DNA of 64,000 bases from Roseivirga misakiensis (GTDB lineage: Bacteria; Bacteroidota; Bacteroidia; Cytophagales; Cyclobacteriaceae). The notes under the pieces were generated by a model that ran no database searches, was not told the origin of the DNA, and worked only from the letters and a program-made list of their open reading frames with translations. Each line of letters begins with the position of its first letter. Position 1 is the stretch's first letter. Location: assembly GCF_001747105.1 (NCBI RefSeq), contig NZ_MDGQ01000003.1, positions 806,001-870,000 of the forward strand, written 5' to 3'. Below, one piece after another: positions 45,978 through 54,866 of the stretch. A program made the position numbers and the translations under genes.

Positions 45978-46775
45978 ATGAGCGATAACATAAACCAAGT
46001 ACAAACCATGGCTGAAATGGTAGCCAAAGGAGAATCTCCAGAAGTACTTTTCTGGGTAGGTTGTGCCGGTTCATTCGACGATAGATATAAGAAGGTGACC
46101 ATTGCCTTCATCAAGATTTTAAACAAGGTTGGAATCTCTTTTGCCGTATTAGGGGAAGAGGAAACCTGTACTGGTGACCCTGCGAGAAGAGCCGGTAATG
46201 AGTTTTTATTTCAAATGCAGGCGATCGCCAATATTCAAGTGCTTGACGGATATGGCGTGAAAAAAATTGTGACGGCATGTCCGCACTGTTTCAACACCAT
46301 AAAGAATGAATACCCAGAACTTGGTGGTAACTATGAAGTGATTCACCACGCTACATTCTTACAACAATTGATCAACGAAGGCAAAGTAGGTCTTAAAGGT
46401 GGCGGAGAATTTAAGGGCAAAAAAATCACTTATCACGATTCTTGCTACCTAGGTAGAGCCAATAATATTTATGAGGCACCTCGAGAAGTGTTGCAAGCGC
46501 TTGACGCTGAACTTGTAGAAATGAAACGCTGCCGCACTAAAGGTTTATGCTGTGGTGCAGGTGGTGCTCAAATGTTCAAAGATGCCGAACCTGGCAACAA
46601 AGAAGTTAACACTGAGCGTACAGAAGAAGCCCTTGCCACGGGAGCTAATGTGATTGCTGCTGCTTGTCCTTTTTGTATGACCATGATGCGTGACGGTGTA
46701 AAAACTAAGAATAAAGAAGAAAGTGTAGAGGTTCTTGATTTGGCCGAACTTATTGCCAAAAACGAGGGGCTTTAA
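45978..46775 (+). CDS. (Fe-S)-binding protein with two CCG domains (HdrB-like)
   Basis: A 265-aa cytoplasmic protein with two cysteine-rich CCG repeats. The first carries 'FWVGCAGSFDDRY', 'EEETCTGDPAR' and 'TACPHCFNTIKNE'; the second 'YHDSCYLGRANNIYE', 'RCRTKGLCCGAGGAQ' and 'AACPFCMTMM'. This is the layout of HdrB/LutA-type subunits that bind unusual iron-sulphur clusters. It is the probable soluble partner of the membrane Fe-S protein at 44055-45380. A strong terminator follows. Confidence 0.9.
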   Translation: MSDNINQVQTMAEMVAKGESPEVLFWVGCAGSFDDRYKKVTIAFIKILNKVGISFAVLGEEETCTGDPARRAGNEFLFQMQAIANIQVLDGYGVKKIVTACPHCFNTIKNEYPELGGNYEVIHHATFLQQLINEGKVGLKGGGEFKGKKITYHDSCYLGRANNIYEAPREVLQALDAELVEMKRCRTKGLCCGAGGAQMFKDAEPGNKEVNTERTEEALATGANVIAAACPFCMTMMRDGVKTKNKEESVEVLDLAELIAKNEGL

Positions 46776-46791
46776 GGAATACCTTAAAAGT

Positions 46792-46829
46792 AAAAGGCCG
46801 CCTTCTATAAATAGAAGGCGGCCTTTTTT
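46792..46829. terminator. Bidirectional terminator
   Basis: AAAAGGCCGCCTTCTA, a short loop and its complement ending in TTTTTT. It is long, GC-rich in the stem and lies between convergent genes. Confidence 0.93.
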
Positions 46830-46844
46830 GTGTCTTTTTGAAAG

Positions 46845-47696
46845 CTAAAAACTTTTAAATAGGCCGATACTAAAGGAAGGAGAGGCTAAAACGCGTTTGC
46901 CTGAGGCAGCAAAACCTATAGCACCTGAAATTCCAAAATCATCTTTGACGAAGTAGTTGACCTCAGGCGTGATGGCTAAATACTCGATATTATTAGAGAA
47001 AATACCATTGGCAGGTGTCTCAAGATCGCTGCCATTTTGAAGAGAGTTTACGCTCAAAATTTTCAATGCTCCACTCACCTTGGGCGCAAATCGATAGCCA
47101 ATCTCAGCTCCAATTCTCAATTCATCGCTAAAGTTTTCGCTCCTATCGTTGTAAGCCGCAAGTGTATTGATATACCCTTTTCCTTGGCCAAAGCTTCGGC
47201 TTGCCTCTATGCCCAGCATCACATTAAATTCCCCATCGCCTGTTTGCAAAACTTGTGTTTCACCGCCAGCGTCATTGCCAAGTGGTAGCCCAAATGTCAA
47301 TGTAGCACTGACAACGATCGGTTTATTCACGATCAAACCATACTTTACGGCAAGGTCAAAATCTCCCAATGAATTAACGGCATCACCTTCGGCGAGTAGT
47401 GTCCCATTTGTCGAAACCTGCTCGTTCAAAGTCGCTCTTGAGAAAAAAGGCATGTAGGCAGTCACCCCCAAACGATCGGTTAGACCATACTCACCATAAA
47501 TACTACTGATATAAATACTCGCGGTCGATATATCTACGATATCACCACTTGGCGTAAAGTAACTATTCGACCTAATCACATACTGACTCAGTTTTAGATA
47601 CCCTTTCCCTTTTGGAATTGGCCAACCACCTCCGGCAAATAGTGCATTACCAGACATCATCAGCACCATGACGATTGCTATATAAATCTTTCTCAT
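46845..47696 (-). CDS. Outer-membrane beta-barrel protein
   Basis: A 283-aa exported protein; ATG 47696 gives signal 'MRKIYIAIVMVLMMSGNALFAG'. A longer form would start inside the previous gene. The body alternates polar and hydrophobic residues, with aromatic girdles and a final phenylalanine ('SFSIGLFKSF'), as in outer-membrane barrels of the toluene/phenol-type or DUF-transporter groups. It is the third gene behind a two-component system and may be its target or transport partner. Function unknown. Confidence 0.75.
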   Translation of the reverse strand: MRKIYIAIVMVLMMSGNALFAGGGWPIPKGKGYLKLSQYVIRSNSYFTPSGDIVDISTASIYISSIYGEYGLTDRLGVTAYMPFFSRATLNEQVSTNGTLLAEGDAVNSLGDFDLAVKYGLIVNKPIVVSATLTFGLPLGNDAGGETQVLQTGDGEFNVMLGIEASRSFGQGKGYINTLAAYNDRSENFSDELRIGAEIGYRFAPKVSGALKILSVNSLQNGSDLETPANGIFSNNIEYLAITPEVNYFVKDDFGISGAIGFAASGKRVLASPSFSIGLFKSF

Positions 47697-47700
47697 GACC

Positions 47701-48378
47701 TTAATTATCAAATTCTCCTGTTCCAAATGCCACTCCAAATGGCTTACAATAAATAATCACGTGGTTATAAGTATCTAACTCAGCGTTCTGCCGACTTATA
47801 ATATATGTTTGGGTTCCCGAATTAGCGCTTAGCTGCCCAAGCTCTATCCCACCAGTTACCCTTGTTGAATTATTACTTAAATAAACAAATAACCCTGGGC
47901 CGTTGGATGACTGAAAATTACTTGAAAAGGTAAGTTCTAGGTTATCCCCGTTTTCCGATAATGTAAAGTCCCCATTTACAGTGTAATTTCTAAGCCCCAT
48001 AAAAGAGCCTGTCCTTTCCAGAGCCCTAAACGTAGTCATAGGTCCTGTACTCAGCGAAATAGAATCAGAAGTACTGCCAGAAGCCACCGTAATAGTCACT
48101 TCACCACTGGCCAAAGCCGTAGCTAAGCCATCGGCTGTAATTGATATAATTTGATCGTCACTTGAGCTCCAAGTGGTGGTTCCATTCGTTCGCTCTCCTA
48201 ATTCGTCGAAGAAATCCGCTTCGAACTGAAAGGAATCTCCTATGGCTAATGTGAGTATTCTACTGGTTATGGTTAATTGCTCTTCTACAATTATCTCCTC
48301 CACTATATCGGTACCGATACAGCCGAATAGTGTCATGCTCACCAAGAGCATACATGTCAAAGATTTTAGGTTTTTCAT
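47701..48378 (-). CDS. DM13-domain lipoprotein with Ig-like (BIG2) domain
   Basis: A 225-aa lipoprotein (lipobox ending 'TLFGC', Cys20). Residues ~35-110 form a bacterial Ig-like domain ('LTLAIGDSFQFEADFFDELG', 'TWSSSDDQIISI', 'GEVTITVAS'). Residues ~115-222 are a DM13 domain ('GPGLFVYLSNN', 'IELGQLSANSGTQTYII', 'HVIIYCKPFGVAFG') with a conserved cysteine. DM13 is proposed to bind a redox-active group. It overlaps the histidine kinase by 4 nt and ends 4 bp before the barrel gene. Confidence 0.82.
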   Translation of the reverse strand: MKNLKSLTCMLLVSMTLFGCIGTDIVEEIIVEEQLTITSRILTLAIGDSFQFEADFFDELGERTNGTTTWSSSDDQIISITADGLATALASGEVTITVASGSTSDSISLSTGPMTTFRALERTGSFMGLRNYTVNGDFTLSENGDNLELTFSSNFQSSNGPGLFVYLSNNSTRVTGGIELGQLSANSGTQTYIISRQNAELDTYNHVIIYCKPFGVAFGTGEFDN

Positions 48379-49859
48379 GCTTGATGATATGGAAGTTGAA
48401 ATGAAAATGACGTTCCTTGATTAAGTTTACTAGAAAGGTTAATCGTAGCATCGTGGATTTCTAAAATTTTCTTTACGATCGCTAAACCCAGGCCTGTAGT
48501 GTTCTTATCCAAGCTTAAACGTTTATCACCTATATGATAACGGTCGAATACAAAAGGGATTTGCTCTTCGGGAATTCCCACACCAGTATCGGCTACTTGG
48601 ATTTCTACAGCACTATCCATTTCATTAGTCTTTATGGTAATAGTTCCGCCTTCTGGAGTAAACTTCAGTGCATTATCAATAAGGTTTTGGAGCACTCTTT
48701 CAATCAAAGCAATATCGGCATTAACCAACTCTATATTATTCGATATTACACTTTGAATAAGGACTCCTTTTTTTCGTGCCAGAATGAGATACTTTTGAAC
48801 CACATCCTGTAAAAGCTCATTGATGAAAAATGGCTCCTTTTTCGGATGAACCTGTTTGGATTCTAGCTTTGAAAGCTCAAATAACTCAGCGACCATTTTC
48901 TTTAGTTTTTCGGTGCTCGATAATATTATAGCTAAGTACTTATCCCTTTCCTCGATGCTTAGTTGATCCTTTTTAATCATCAAAGTTTCTATATATCCGT
49001 GGATTACCGCCAAAGGAGTCCTCAGGTCATGACTGACGTTGCCAACCAATTCTCTACGAAGGTTCTCCATTGATTTCAGGTTTTCAATATTCCCGACAAT
49101 GGTATCGGCCATATCGTTAAAAGCCAGACTCAAGGTGTTGAACTCTTTGCCTGATTTAGCACTAATGCGTGCTTCCAAATCACCATCTTGGAATCTTCTG
49201 ACAACATCTATAATACCTCTCAAGTTTCTGGTGATAAACCAAATAGCTATCAATCCAATCACCAAAGCCGCTACGAGCGTAATGACCATGGAACTACCAC
49301 CCAATGAAGTAATGTATTCATCCCATAAATTGGATGCCACTGCGTAATAATCTTCCCCGGCGAGCACTACATAAACATAACCCTGAACCTCATCATTATC
49401 GGTGATGGCAGCAGCACTAAAAATTTGTAATTCTCCAGGTTTCCGAGGATCATCACCTTGGACAAACTCCTCGCCGTTATTATCAATAAACTCTTGAATT
49501 GGGGCAAGGCTAACCGTTTTTAGCTTTACCTTTTTATAGGGTGCCACATGGCTCAAAATATATCCTGTTTTATCTAGCAAGTAAACCTCGATACTTGGGT
49601 TTACCGCCATCATATGATGCATGATATCATCAAGAGCATTCTTCGTCACTTCACCATTTATTATGGGCTTAACTTCCTGAATTATACTCTGCGCGATATT
49701 GGCATTCAACTTTTGGTTGCGTTTCAAATAGTATTGATCACTAGCCGAAATTGATAAGGTAATGTGGACTGCGCCTACCATTAACAGTAGCACTAAAAAT
49801 GTGGTAGATAGCTTCCAAAAAAGGCTTATACCACCATTGACTGTATTATTCTTGGCCAT
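48375..49859 (-). CDS. Sensor histidine kinase
   Basis: A 494-aa membrane kinase. Transmembrane segment 1 is at ~15-37, a periplasmic sensor at 40-185 ('YYLKRNQKLNANIAQSI', 'VYLLDKTGYILSHVAPYK'), segment 2 at ~188-209, HAMP at 210-262, HisKA with His277 in 'NVSHDLRTPLAVIHGYIE', and an HATPase with 'NLIDNALKF', 'DTGVGIP' and 'TGLGLAIVK'. It signals to the response regulator that ends 2 bp before it. The ligand is unknown; the DM13 lipoprotein downstream may be part of sensing. Confidence 0.92.
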   Translation of the reverse strand: MAKNNTVNGGISLFWKLSTTFLVLLLMVGAVHITLSISASDQYYLKRNQKLNANIAQSIIQEVKPIINGEVTKNALDDIMHHMMAVNPSIEVYLLDKTGYILSHVAPYKKVKLKTVSLAPIQEFIDNNGEEFVQGDDPRKPGELQIFSAAAITDNDEVQGYVYVVLAGEDYYAVASNLWDEYITSLGGSSMVITLVAALVIGLIAIWFITRNLRGIIDVVRRFQDGDLEARISAKSGKEFNTLSLAFNDMADTIVGNIENLKSMENLRRELVGNVSHDLRTPLAVIHGYIETLMIKKDQLSIEERDKYLAIILSSTEKLKKMVAELFELSKLESKQVHPKKEPFFINELLQDVVQKYLILARKKGVLIQSVISNNIELVNADIALIERVLQNLIDNALKFTPEGGTITIKTNEMDSAVEIQVADTGVGIPEEQIPFVFDRYHIGDKRLSLDKNTTGLGLAIVKKILEIHDATINLSSKLNQGTSFSFQLPYHQA

Positions 49860-49861
49860 TA

Positions 49862-50569
49862 TTATTGATTTAATTCATCGTTAAAGCGATAACCTACTCC
49901 CCAAGAGGTTAGTATATATTTAGGGTTAGATAAGTCGCTTTCAATTTTTGTTCTTAGTCGATTGATATGGGAGTTTACCGTATGTTCGTAACCGGCGAAT
50001 TCATAGCCCCAAACCACATTCAACAGGTTTTCCCGACTATAGCTTTTACCAGGACTCTCGGCCATTAGGGCTAGAAGATCAAACTCTTTCGGCGTCAATT
50101 CTATTCGATCGCCATCCAAAATGACCTTCCTTTTGTTCTTATCAACTACAAGCGATCCATGGCGGATAATCTCTGAATTCTCTTTCGAACCATCACCAAC
50201 CGAATCTGTCCTTCGCAAAATAGCTTTCACCCTTGCAGTAAGTTCTCGGATACTAAAAGGCTTCGTCAAATAATCATCAGCACCCATTTCAAGACCCAAT
50301 ATCTTATCGATTTCTTCAGATCGAGCAGTAAGCATTAGAATCGGTGTTTTTAGCTTGGCAGACCTCAGTTCTCTACATACCTCCAGGCCGTCTTTGCCTG
50401 GCAACATAATGTCAAGGATGATAAAATCGACTTGTTCTGTCAATGCTAGTTCTAGGCCCGTATCACCACGATCGGCAACGAGTGTTTCAAAACCCATGTC
50501 CTTCAAATGGATTTCAATTAATCCACTGATATCATGGTCATCTTCAACTATGAGTACTCTTTTGTCCAT
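49862..50569 (-). CDS. OmpR-family response regulator
   Basis: A 235-aa regulator. The receiver has Asp10-Asp11, phosphoacceptor Asp53 ('FIILDIMLPGKDG') and Lys in 'DYLTKPFSIREL'. The C-terminal winged helix ('IELTPKEFDLLALMAESPGKSYSRENLLNVVWGYE') binds DNA. ATG 50569 is preferred to a TTG four codons earlier because it gives 'MDKRVLIVEDD'. It is the first gene of the regulator-kinase-DM13-barrel group. Confidence 0.93.
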   Translation of the reverse strand: MDKRVLIVEDDHDISGLIEIHLKDMGFETLVADRGDTGLELALTEQVDFIILDIMLPGKDGLEVCRELRSAKLKTPILMLTARSEEIDKILGLEMGADDYLTKPFSIRELTARVKAILRRTDSVGDGSKENSEIIRHGSLVVDKNKRKVILDGDRIELTPKEFDLLALMAESPGKSYSRENLLNVVWGYEFAGYEHTVNSHINRLRTKIESDLSNPKYILTSWGVGYRFNDELNQ

Positions 50570-50774
50570 ATCTATACACAAGGTTAGTGTTAGTTGCTCA
50601 CGAAAAGATCACGGAACTTTAATGAATATTAAATAGTACCGATTACAACCTTTGAGCGTTTATTAAACCGAATTAAATGAATCTTTGTCCATTCTAATTG
50701 GTTAGAAAAGACAAGGACACGACATTTGAAGTGAATTTGTTGAAGAAGTTTTTCTATAAAGTAGTTATTGCCAT

Positions 50775-51278
50775 ATGCTCACCCCTTTTGACACGTTAAG
50801 CCCGAAAGCCCGAATCTGGATTTATCAAGCCGATCGAAAGATCACCGCCTCGGAAGAGCAAACGATACTTTCCGAAGCAGAAAAGTTCATTGGTGAATGG
50901 GCAGCACATGGACAAGCACTGTTAGCCTCAGCGGCTGTTTTTCATAGTCACTTTTTAGTGATCGCGACAGACGAAAATTTCAACTTGGCCAGTGGCTGTT
51001 CTATTGACAGCTCATTCCGATTTGTACAGCAATTGGGTAGTGAAATGAACATTGACTTCTTTCAAAGAACCAATATTGCTTTTTCCATTAACGATGAAGT
51101 GACACTTATTCCAATGTCTAAGATTAAACAAGAGGTAGCTGCTGGACGTTTACAGAGTGAAAACCTATTCTTTGATAATAACATCTCTGATAAATCTGAA
51201 CTTGCTGAAAAATGGCTCGTAAAAGCAGATAAAAGTTGGCTAAAAAGATACTTTCAGACATCTCCAAGCGTATTATAA
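50775..51278 (+). CDS. Conserved Bacteroidota protein, 167 aa
   Basis: A 167-aa soluble protein. 'FDTLSPKARIWIYQADRKITASEEQTIL' and 'LASAAVFHSHFLVIATDENFN' recur in a Bacteroidota family that databases sometimes mislabel as an ABC-transporter ATPase; I see no Walker motifs. There is no signal peptide. It precedes the PorE-like lipoprotein by 35 bp in the same direction, and the 193-bp gap upstream is divergent from the regulator gene. Function unknown. Confidence 0.8.
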   Translation: MLTPFDTLSPKARIWIYQADRKITASEEQTILSEAEKFIGEWAAHGQALLASAAVFHSHFLVIATDENFNLASGCSIDSSFRFVQQLGSEMNIDFFQRTNIAFSINDEVTLIPMSKIKQEVAAGRLQSENLFFDNNISDKSELAEKWLVKADKSWLKRYFQTSPSVL

Positions 51279-51313
51279 GATAGCATTCAGCTTAATTCGC
51301 TAATTTACAACCA

Positions 51314-53401
51314 ATGAAAAAGCTCGTTTCATTCGTATTCATGACTACACTACTTATCGTAAGTAGTTGCGCAAGCAAAAAGCAGAATTTTCTGGGTGTC
51401 CAAGAAGCACCAAAGAAAACTGCTCCAAGACCGGCTAATCCTTCCATAGGCCCTAGCCAAAATGCAGCTGCCAAAGTAGTTACAGCTCAAAAAGAAGACG
51501 ATAAAACGCCGAAAGTTCTGAAGAACTATGTGGAAGATCAGAATTACACCAAGGCGATTGAAGACTTTAAGGATGCCTTGAAGGATAATCCTGACGCACC
51601 AGACTTAAATTATTATACTGCTGAATCTTATAGAAAACTTGGCAATCCGAAAGCATCCCTCCCTTACTATGCAAAAGCGCTAGAATCGGGGTTTGAAAAT
51701 GAAGAGTTGCAGATTAATTATGCATTAGCCCTGAAAGCCGATGAACAATATGAGAATGCAAAAGCTATTCTGGAAGACTATGTAGATCAGGCTTCGGTTG
51801 AAAGATATCGCGAACGGGCACAACGCGAAATCGATAACTTAGAAATGCTTGACAGTATTGGGTTATATGTTCGTAATGTGGATTTAACTCCGCTCGATGC
51901 TATCAACTCAGAACAAGCGGAGTACAGCCCGTTCTATTATAACAAGACCTTGTTTTTTGCCAGTACGCGTGAGACCGAAACCTTTGAACGATATGACATT
52001 CCTTACAGCGACCTTTATCAAGTGGCTGTTAATGAACTGATACCAGATGCAGCCACATTAGGACCAATTCCTGGGGCTTTTAATCAACCAGAAATAAACG
52101 AGGGATCAATTGCTTTTTCTCCTGATGGAAACACCGTGATTTTTGCTAAGGGTAACGCGAATGAGAAGAAAGGACGAAGGAGTGTAGATCTGTTTATATC
52201 AACCAAGAAAAATGGTCGATGGAGTACGCCCGTATCCATGCCAATCAATAGCCCACAGCACTGGGATACATCGCCATCCTTTAACCAATCAGGAACGACT
52301 ATCTATTTTGCCTCTGATAGGCCGGGTGGATATGGAGGATCAGATATTTACCGCGCCACACTAAATGATCGTGGTAGATGGGGTGGAGTCACCAATATGG
52401 GCGACGCCATTAATACGGCTGGCGATGAAGTTTTTCCCTACGTAGCGCCAGATAACAAACTTTATTTTGCTTCAGATGGGCACCCAGGTTTTGGTATGCT
52501 CGACCTTTTCTCCGCAGAGAATAAAGGTGGTAATGTAACTGTCCGAAATATGGGGCCTTCCTTTAATTCGGCTGCCGACGATTTCGGTTTAATTTACTCT
52601 GACTTTCCATTCGAGGGATTTTACACTTCCAACAGAGCTGGTGGCAAAGGTGGGGATGACCTTTACAGCTTTATCGATAATTCTAGCGATTTAAAGCAGA
52701 TCACCTATTTGCTGAAAGGAACTACATACAGACGCAATGACGACAGCACACAGACTATTTTAGGGAATGTTCGGGTGAAATTACTTGATGTCAATGGTGA
52801 AGTAGTAGATGATGTGCTAAGTAGCAGAGGTGGTTCTTATAACTTCCCGATTGACCCTGAAAAAGACTACACACTTATAGGAGAAGCCGATGATTTCTTT
52901 ACAGCAAGAAAAATCTTCTCTACAGTTGGTCAAGGAATTCCTCAGGATGAACTCATTGAAAGATTCACAGAAAAAACGTTCACGGAAGACTTAACGCTTG
53001 ACCCAATTATTTTGGATGCCACGATCGTATTGGAAAACATTTACTATGATTTAGATAAATATGACATACGATCCGATGCAGCTTTGGAATTGGACAAACT
53101 AGTGAGCATTCTAAAGGATAATCCGGCGATCGTTCAGATTGAGCTCAGCTCCCATACCGATTCACGCGGTTTTGACGATGCCAACATGTTGTTATCAGAA
53201 AACAGGGCCAAAGCCGCAGTAGACTATATAGTTTCTAAAGGAATCGCCAGAAGTAGACTGGTGGCTAAGGGATACGGAGAAACAAAATTAATCAACGGCT
53301 GCGACAACGATACCGAATGTGAAGAGGCACTACACCAACAAAATCGTAGAACCGAATTTAAGGTCCTGGAATACGACAAGAATAAAATTGATCGGAATTA
53401 A
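51314..53401 (+). CDS. OmpA-family lipoprotein with TPR and beta-propeller (PorE-like)
   Basis: A 695-aa lipoprotein (signal 'MKKLVSFVFMTTLLIVSSC', lipobox 'VSSC'). Domain order: TPR (~55-170), a PD40/WD40-like propeller (~185-460, 'EGSIAFSPDGNTVIFAKGN', 'TSPSFNQSGTTIYFASDRPGGYGG'), a carboxypeptidase-regulatory domain (~480-560) and an OmpA peptidoglycan-binding domain (~580-690, 'LSSHTDSRGFDDAN'). This is the layout of PorE, the T9SS component that links the secretion ring to peptidoglycan. Other Bacteroidota OmpA proteins share it, so PorE is probable, not certain. Confidence 0.87.
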   Translation: MKKLVSFVFMTTLLIVSSCASKKQNFLGVQEAPKKTAPRPANPSIGPSQNAAAKVVTAQKEDDKTPKVLKNYVEDQNYTKAIEDFKDALKDNPDAPDLNYYTAESYRKLGNPKASLPYYAKALESGFENEELQINYALALKADEQYENAKAILEDYVDQASVERYRERAQREIDNLEMLDSIGLYVRNVDLTPLDAINSEQAEYSPFYYNKTLFFASTRETETFERYDIPYSDLYQVAVNELIPDAATLGPIPGAFNQPEINEGSIAFSPDGNTVIFAKGNANEKKGRRSVDLFISTKKNGRWSTPVSMPINSPQHWDTSPSFNQSGTTIYFASDRPGGYGGSDIYRATLNDRGRWGGVTNMGDAINTAGDEVFPYVAPDNKLYFASDGHPGFGMLDLFSAENKGGNVTVRNMGPSFNSAADDFGLIYSDFPFEGFYTSNRAGGKGGDDLYSFIDNSSDLKQITYLLKGTTYRRNDDSTQTILGNVRVKLLDVNGEVVDDVLSSRGGSYNFPIDPEKDYTLIGEADDFFTARKIFSTVGQGIPQDELIERFTEKTFTEDLTLDPIILDATIVLENIYYDLDKYDIRSDAALELDKLVSILKDNPAIVQIELSSHTDSRGFDDANMLLSENRAKAAVDYIVSKGIARSRLVAKGYGETKLINGCDNDTECEEALHQQNRRTEFKVLEYDKNKIDRN

Positions 53402-53431
53402 TCCGCTGGTTTATAAAGTAATTTATCGATT

Positions 53432-53455
53432 GAAGCCTCCTATTAGGAGGCTTTC
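53432..53455 (+). terminator. Terminator after the PorE-like gene
   Basis: GAAGCCTCCTA, a minimal loop and its complement GGAGGCTTTC, then TTATTTTT. It lies 30 bp beyond the stop. Confidence 0.8.
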
Positions 53456-53456
53456 T

Positions 53457-53464
53457 TATTTTTG
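53457..53464 (+). promoter_or_regulatory. Candidate -7 element of purM
   Basis: TATTTTTG is an exact TAnnTTTG match overlapping the tail of the previous terminator, 18 nt before the purM ATG. A TTG lies 24 nt upstream, slightly far. Confidence 0.5.
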
Positions 53465-53482
53465 TGCTTTAAACCATTTGCC

Positions 53483-54646
53483 ATGAACGACCGATACATG
53501 CAGAGAGGCGTATCTGCCTCAAAAGAAGATGTACACAATGCCATCAAAAACCTCGACAAAGGTTTATTCCCAAATGCATTTTGTAAGGTTGTACCTGATT
53601 TCATGGGTGGCGATAGTGCGTACTGCAACATTATGCATGCAGATGGTGCTGGCACAAAATCGTCGCTCGCCTATATGTATTGGAAAGAAACTGGCGACAT
53701 CAGTGTTTGGAAAGGCATAGCCCAAGATGCCATCATTATGAATATTGATGACCTATTGTGTGTTGGCGCCACGGACAATATCCTACTTTCCTCCACCATT
53801 GGAAGAAACAAAAACTTAATTCCTGGGGAGGTAATTTCTGCCCTGATCAATGGTACAGAAGAGGTGCTCCAAATGCTTAGAGATAATGGTTTAAACATTA
53901 TCAGTACTGGAGGTGAAACTGCGGATGTTGGGGACCTAGTGCGAACAGTAATTGTAGATAGTACCGTTATCGCTCGAATGAAGCGAGAAGATGTCATCAC
54001 AAACGAAAAAATTCAGCCAGGCCAGGTTATTATTGGTTTAGCCTCCTTTGGTCAGGCTAATTATGAAAGCCAGTACAATGGAGGTATGGGTTCCAATGGG
54101 CTGACCTCTGCTCGCCATGATGTTTTTCATAAATATCTGGCCGAAAAATTCCCTGAAAGTTTCGATCCAAGTGTTCCAAGTGATCTTGTGTATTCAGGAG
54201 GCAAAAAACTAACCGACAAGGTGGAAGGAGCTCCTCTAGATGCTGGCCAATTAGTTTTATCGCCAACGAGGACTTATGCGCCCGTAATGGTCGAAATTCT
54301 AAAGCAATTCAGGTATGATATAGGCGGTGTTATTCACTGTAGCGGCGGCGCTCAAACCAAAATTCTTCACTTCGTAGACAAACTTCATATTATCAAAGAC
54401 AACCTGTTTGACGTACCACCATTGTTCAAGCTAATTCAGGAAGAAAGCAATACAGACTGGAAAGAAATGTACAAGGTATTTAACATGGGACACCGTATGG
54501 AAATCTATGCCGATCATGGAATTGCTGATGATATTATTGCCTTATCAGAGTCTTTTGGCATCCCTGCACAGATTATTGGCCATGTTGAGGCCTCAGACAG
54601 CAAAAAACTTTCGATAAAAAGTGACGCTGGAGATTTTATTTATTGA
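53483..54646 (+). CDS. purM: Phosphoribosylformylglycinamidine cyclo-ligase (AIR synthase)
   Basis: A 387-aa AIRS-fold enzyme of purine synthesis that closes the imidazole ring to give AIR. Visible are 'MHADGAGTKSSLAYMYW', 'IAQDAIIMNIDDLLCVGATDN', 'STGGETADVGDLVRTV' and 'VFNMGHRMEI'. It is the long Bacteroidota form. I chose ATG 53483 ('MNDRYMQRGVSASKEDV'); an upstream TTG overlaps the promoter. Confidence 0.9.
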   Translation: MNDRYMQRGVSASKEDVHNAIKNLDKGLFPNAFCKVVPDFMGGDSAYCNIMHADGAGTKSSLAYMYWKETGDISVWKGIAQDAIIMNIDDLLCVGATDNILLSSTIGRNKNLIPGEVISALINGTEEVLQMLRDNGLNIISTGGETADVGDLVRTVIVDSTVIARMKREDVITNEKIQPGQVIIGLASFGQANYESQYNGGMGSNGLTSARHDVFHKYLAEKFPESFDPSVPSDLVYSGGKKLTDKVEGAPLDAGQLVLSPTRTYAPVMVEILKQFRYDIGGVIHCSGGAQTKILHFVDKLHIIKDNLFDVPPLFKLIQEESNTDWKEMYKVFNMGHRMEIYADHGIADDIIALSESFGIPAQIIGHVEASDSKKLSIKSDAGDFIY

Positions 54647-54866
54647 TTTGCTTGATGACTCAGCTTACATATAAATAAAGAAACTTCATACTCATCATTT
54701 TGTCGTTCACAGCATACGGTCGGCTATTTTCTTTGATAACCTATTAATTATTTAATATAAGCGGTAGGGGAAATGATAGTTTTCGGGTATAACAAGGTAA
54801 GATAACGCAACCAAAAACGTTATCTTTGATCGATCTAGACTGTCAAGTTTAGACGACCTGAACCCT
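54647..54866. other. Intergenic region before the giant protein gene
   Basis: AT-rich spacer. TATCTTTG at 54821-54828 is an exact TAnnTTTG element about 40 nt before the likely start, without a clear -33 partner. I see nothing else that can be named. Confidence 0.5.
54821..54828 (+). promoter_or_regulatory. Candidate -7 element of the 2334-aa protein gene
   Basis: TATCTTTG matches TAnnTTTG exactly. Transcription would begin near 54834, leaving a leader of about 30-70 nt depending on the start codon used. Confidence 0.45.

Noticed and set aside
50775-51278. Annotation as an ABC-transporter ATPase
   Set aside because: No Walker A, Walker B or signature motif is present in the 167 residues.
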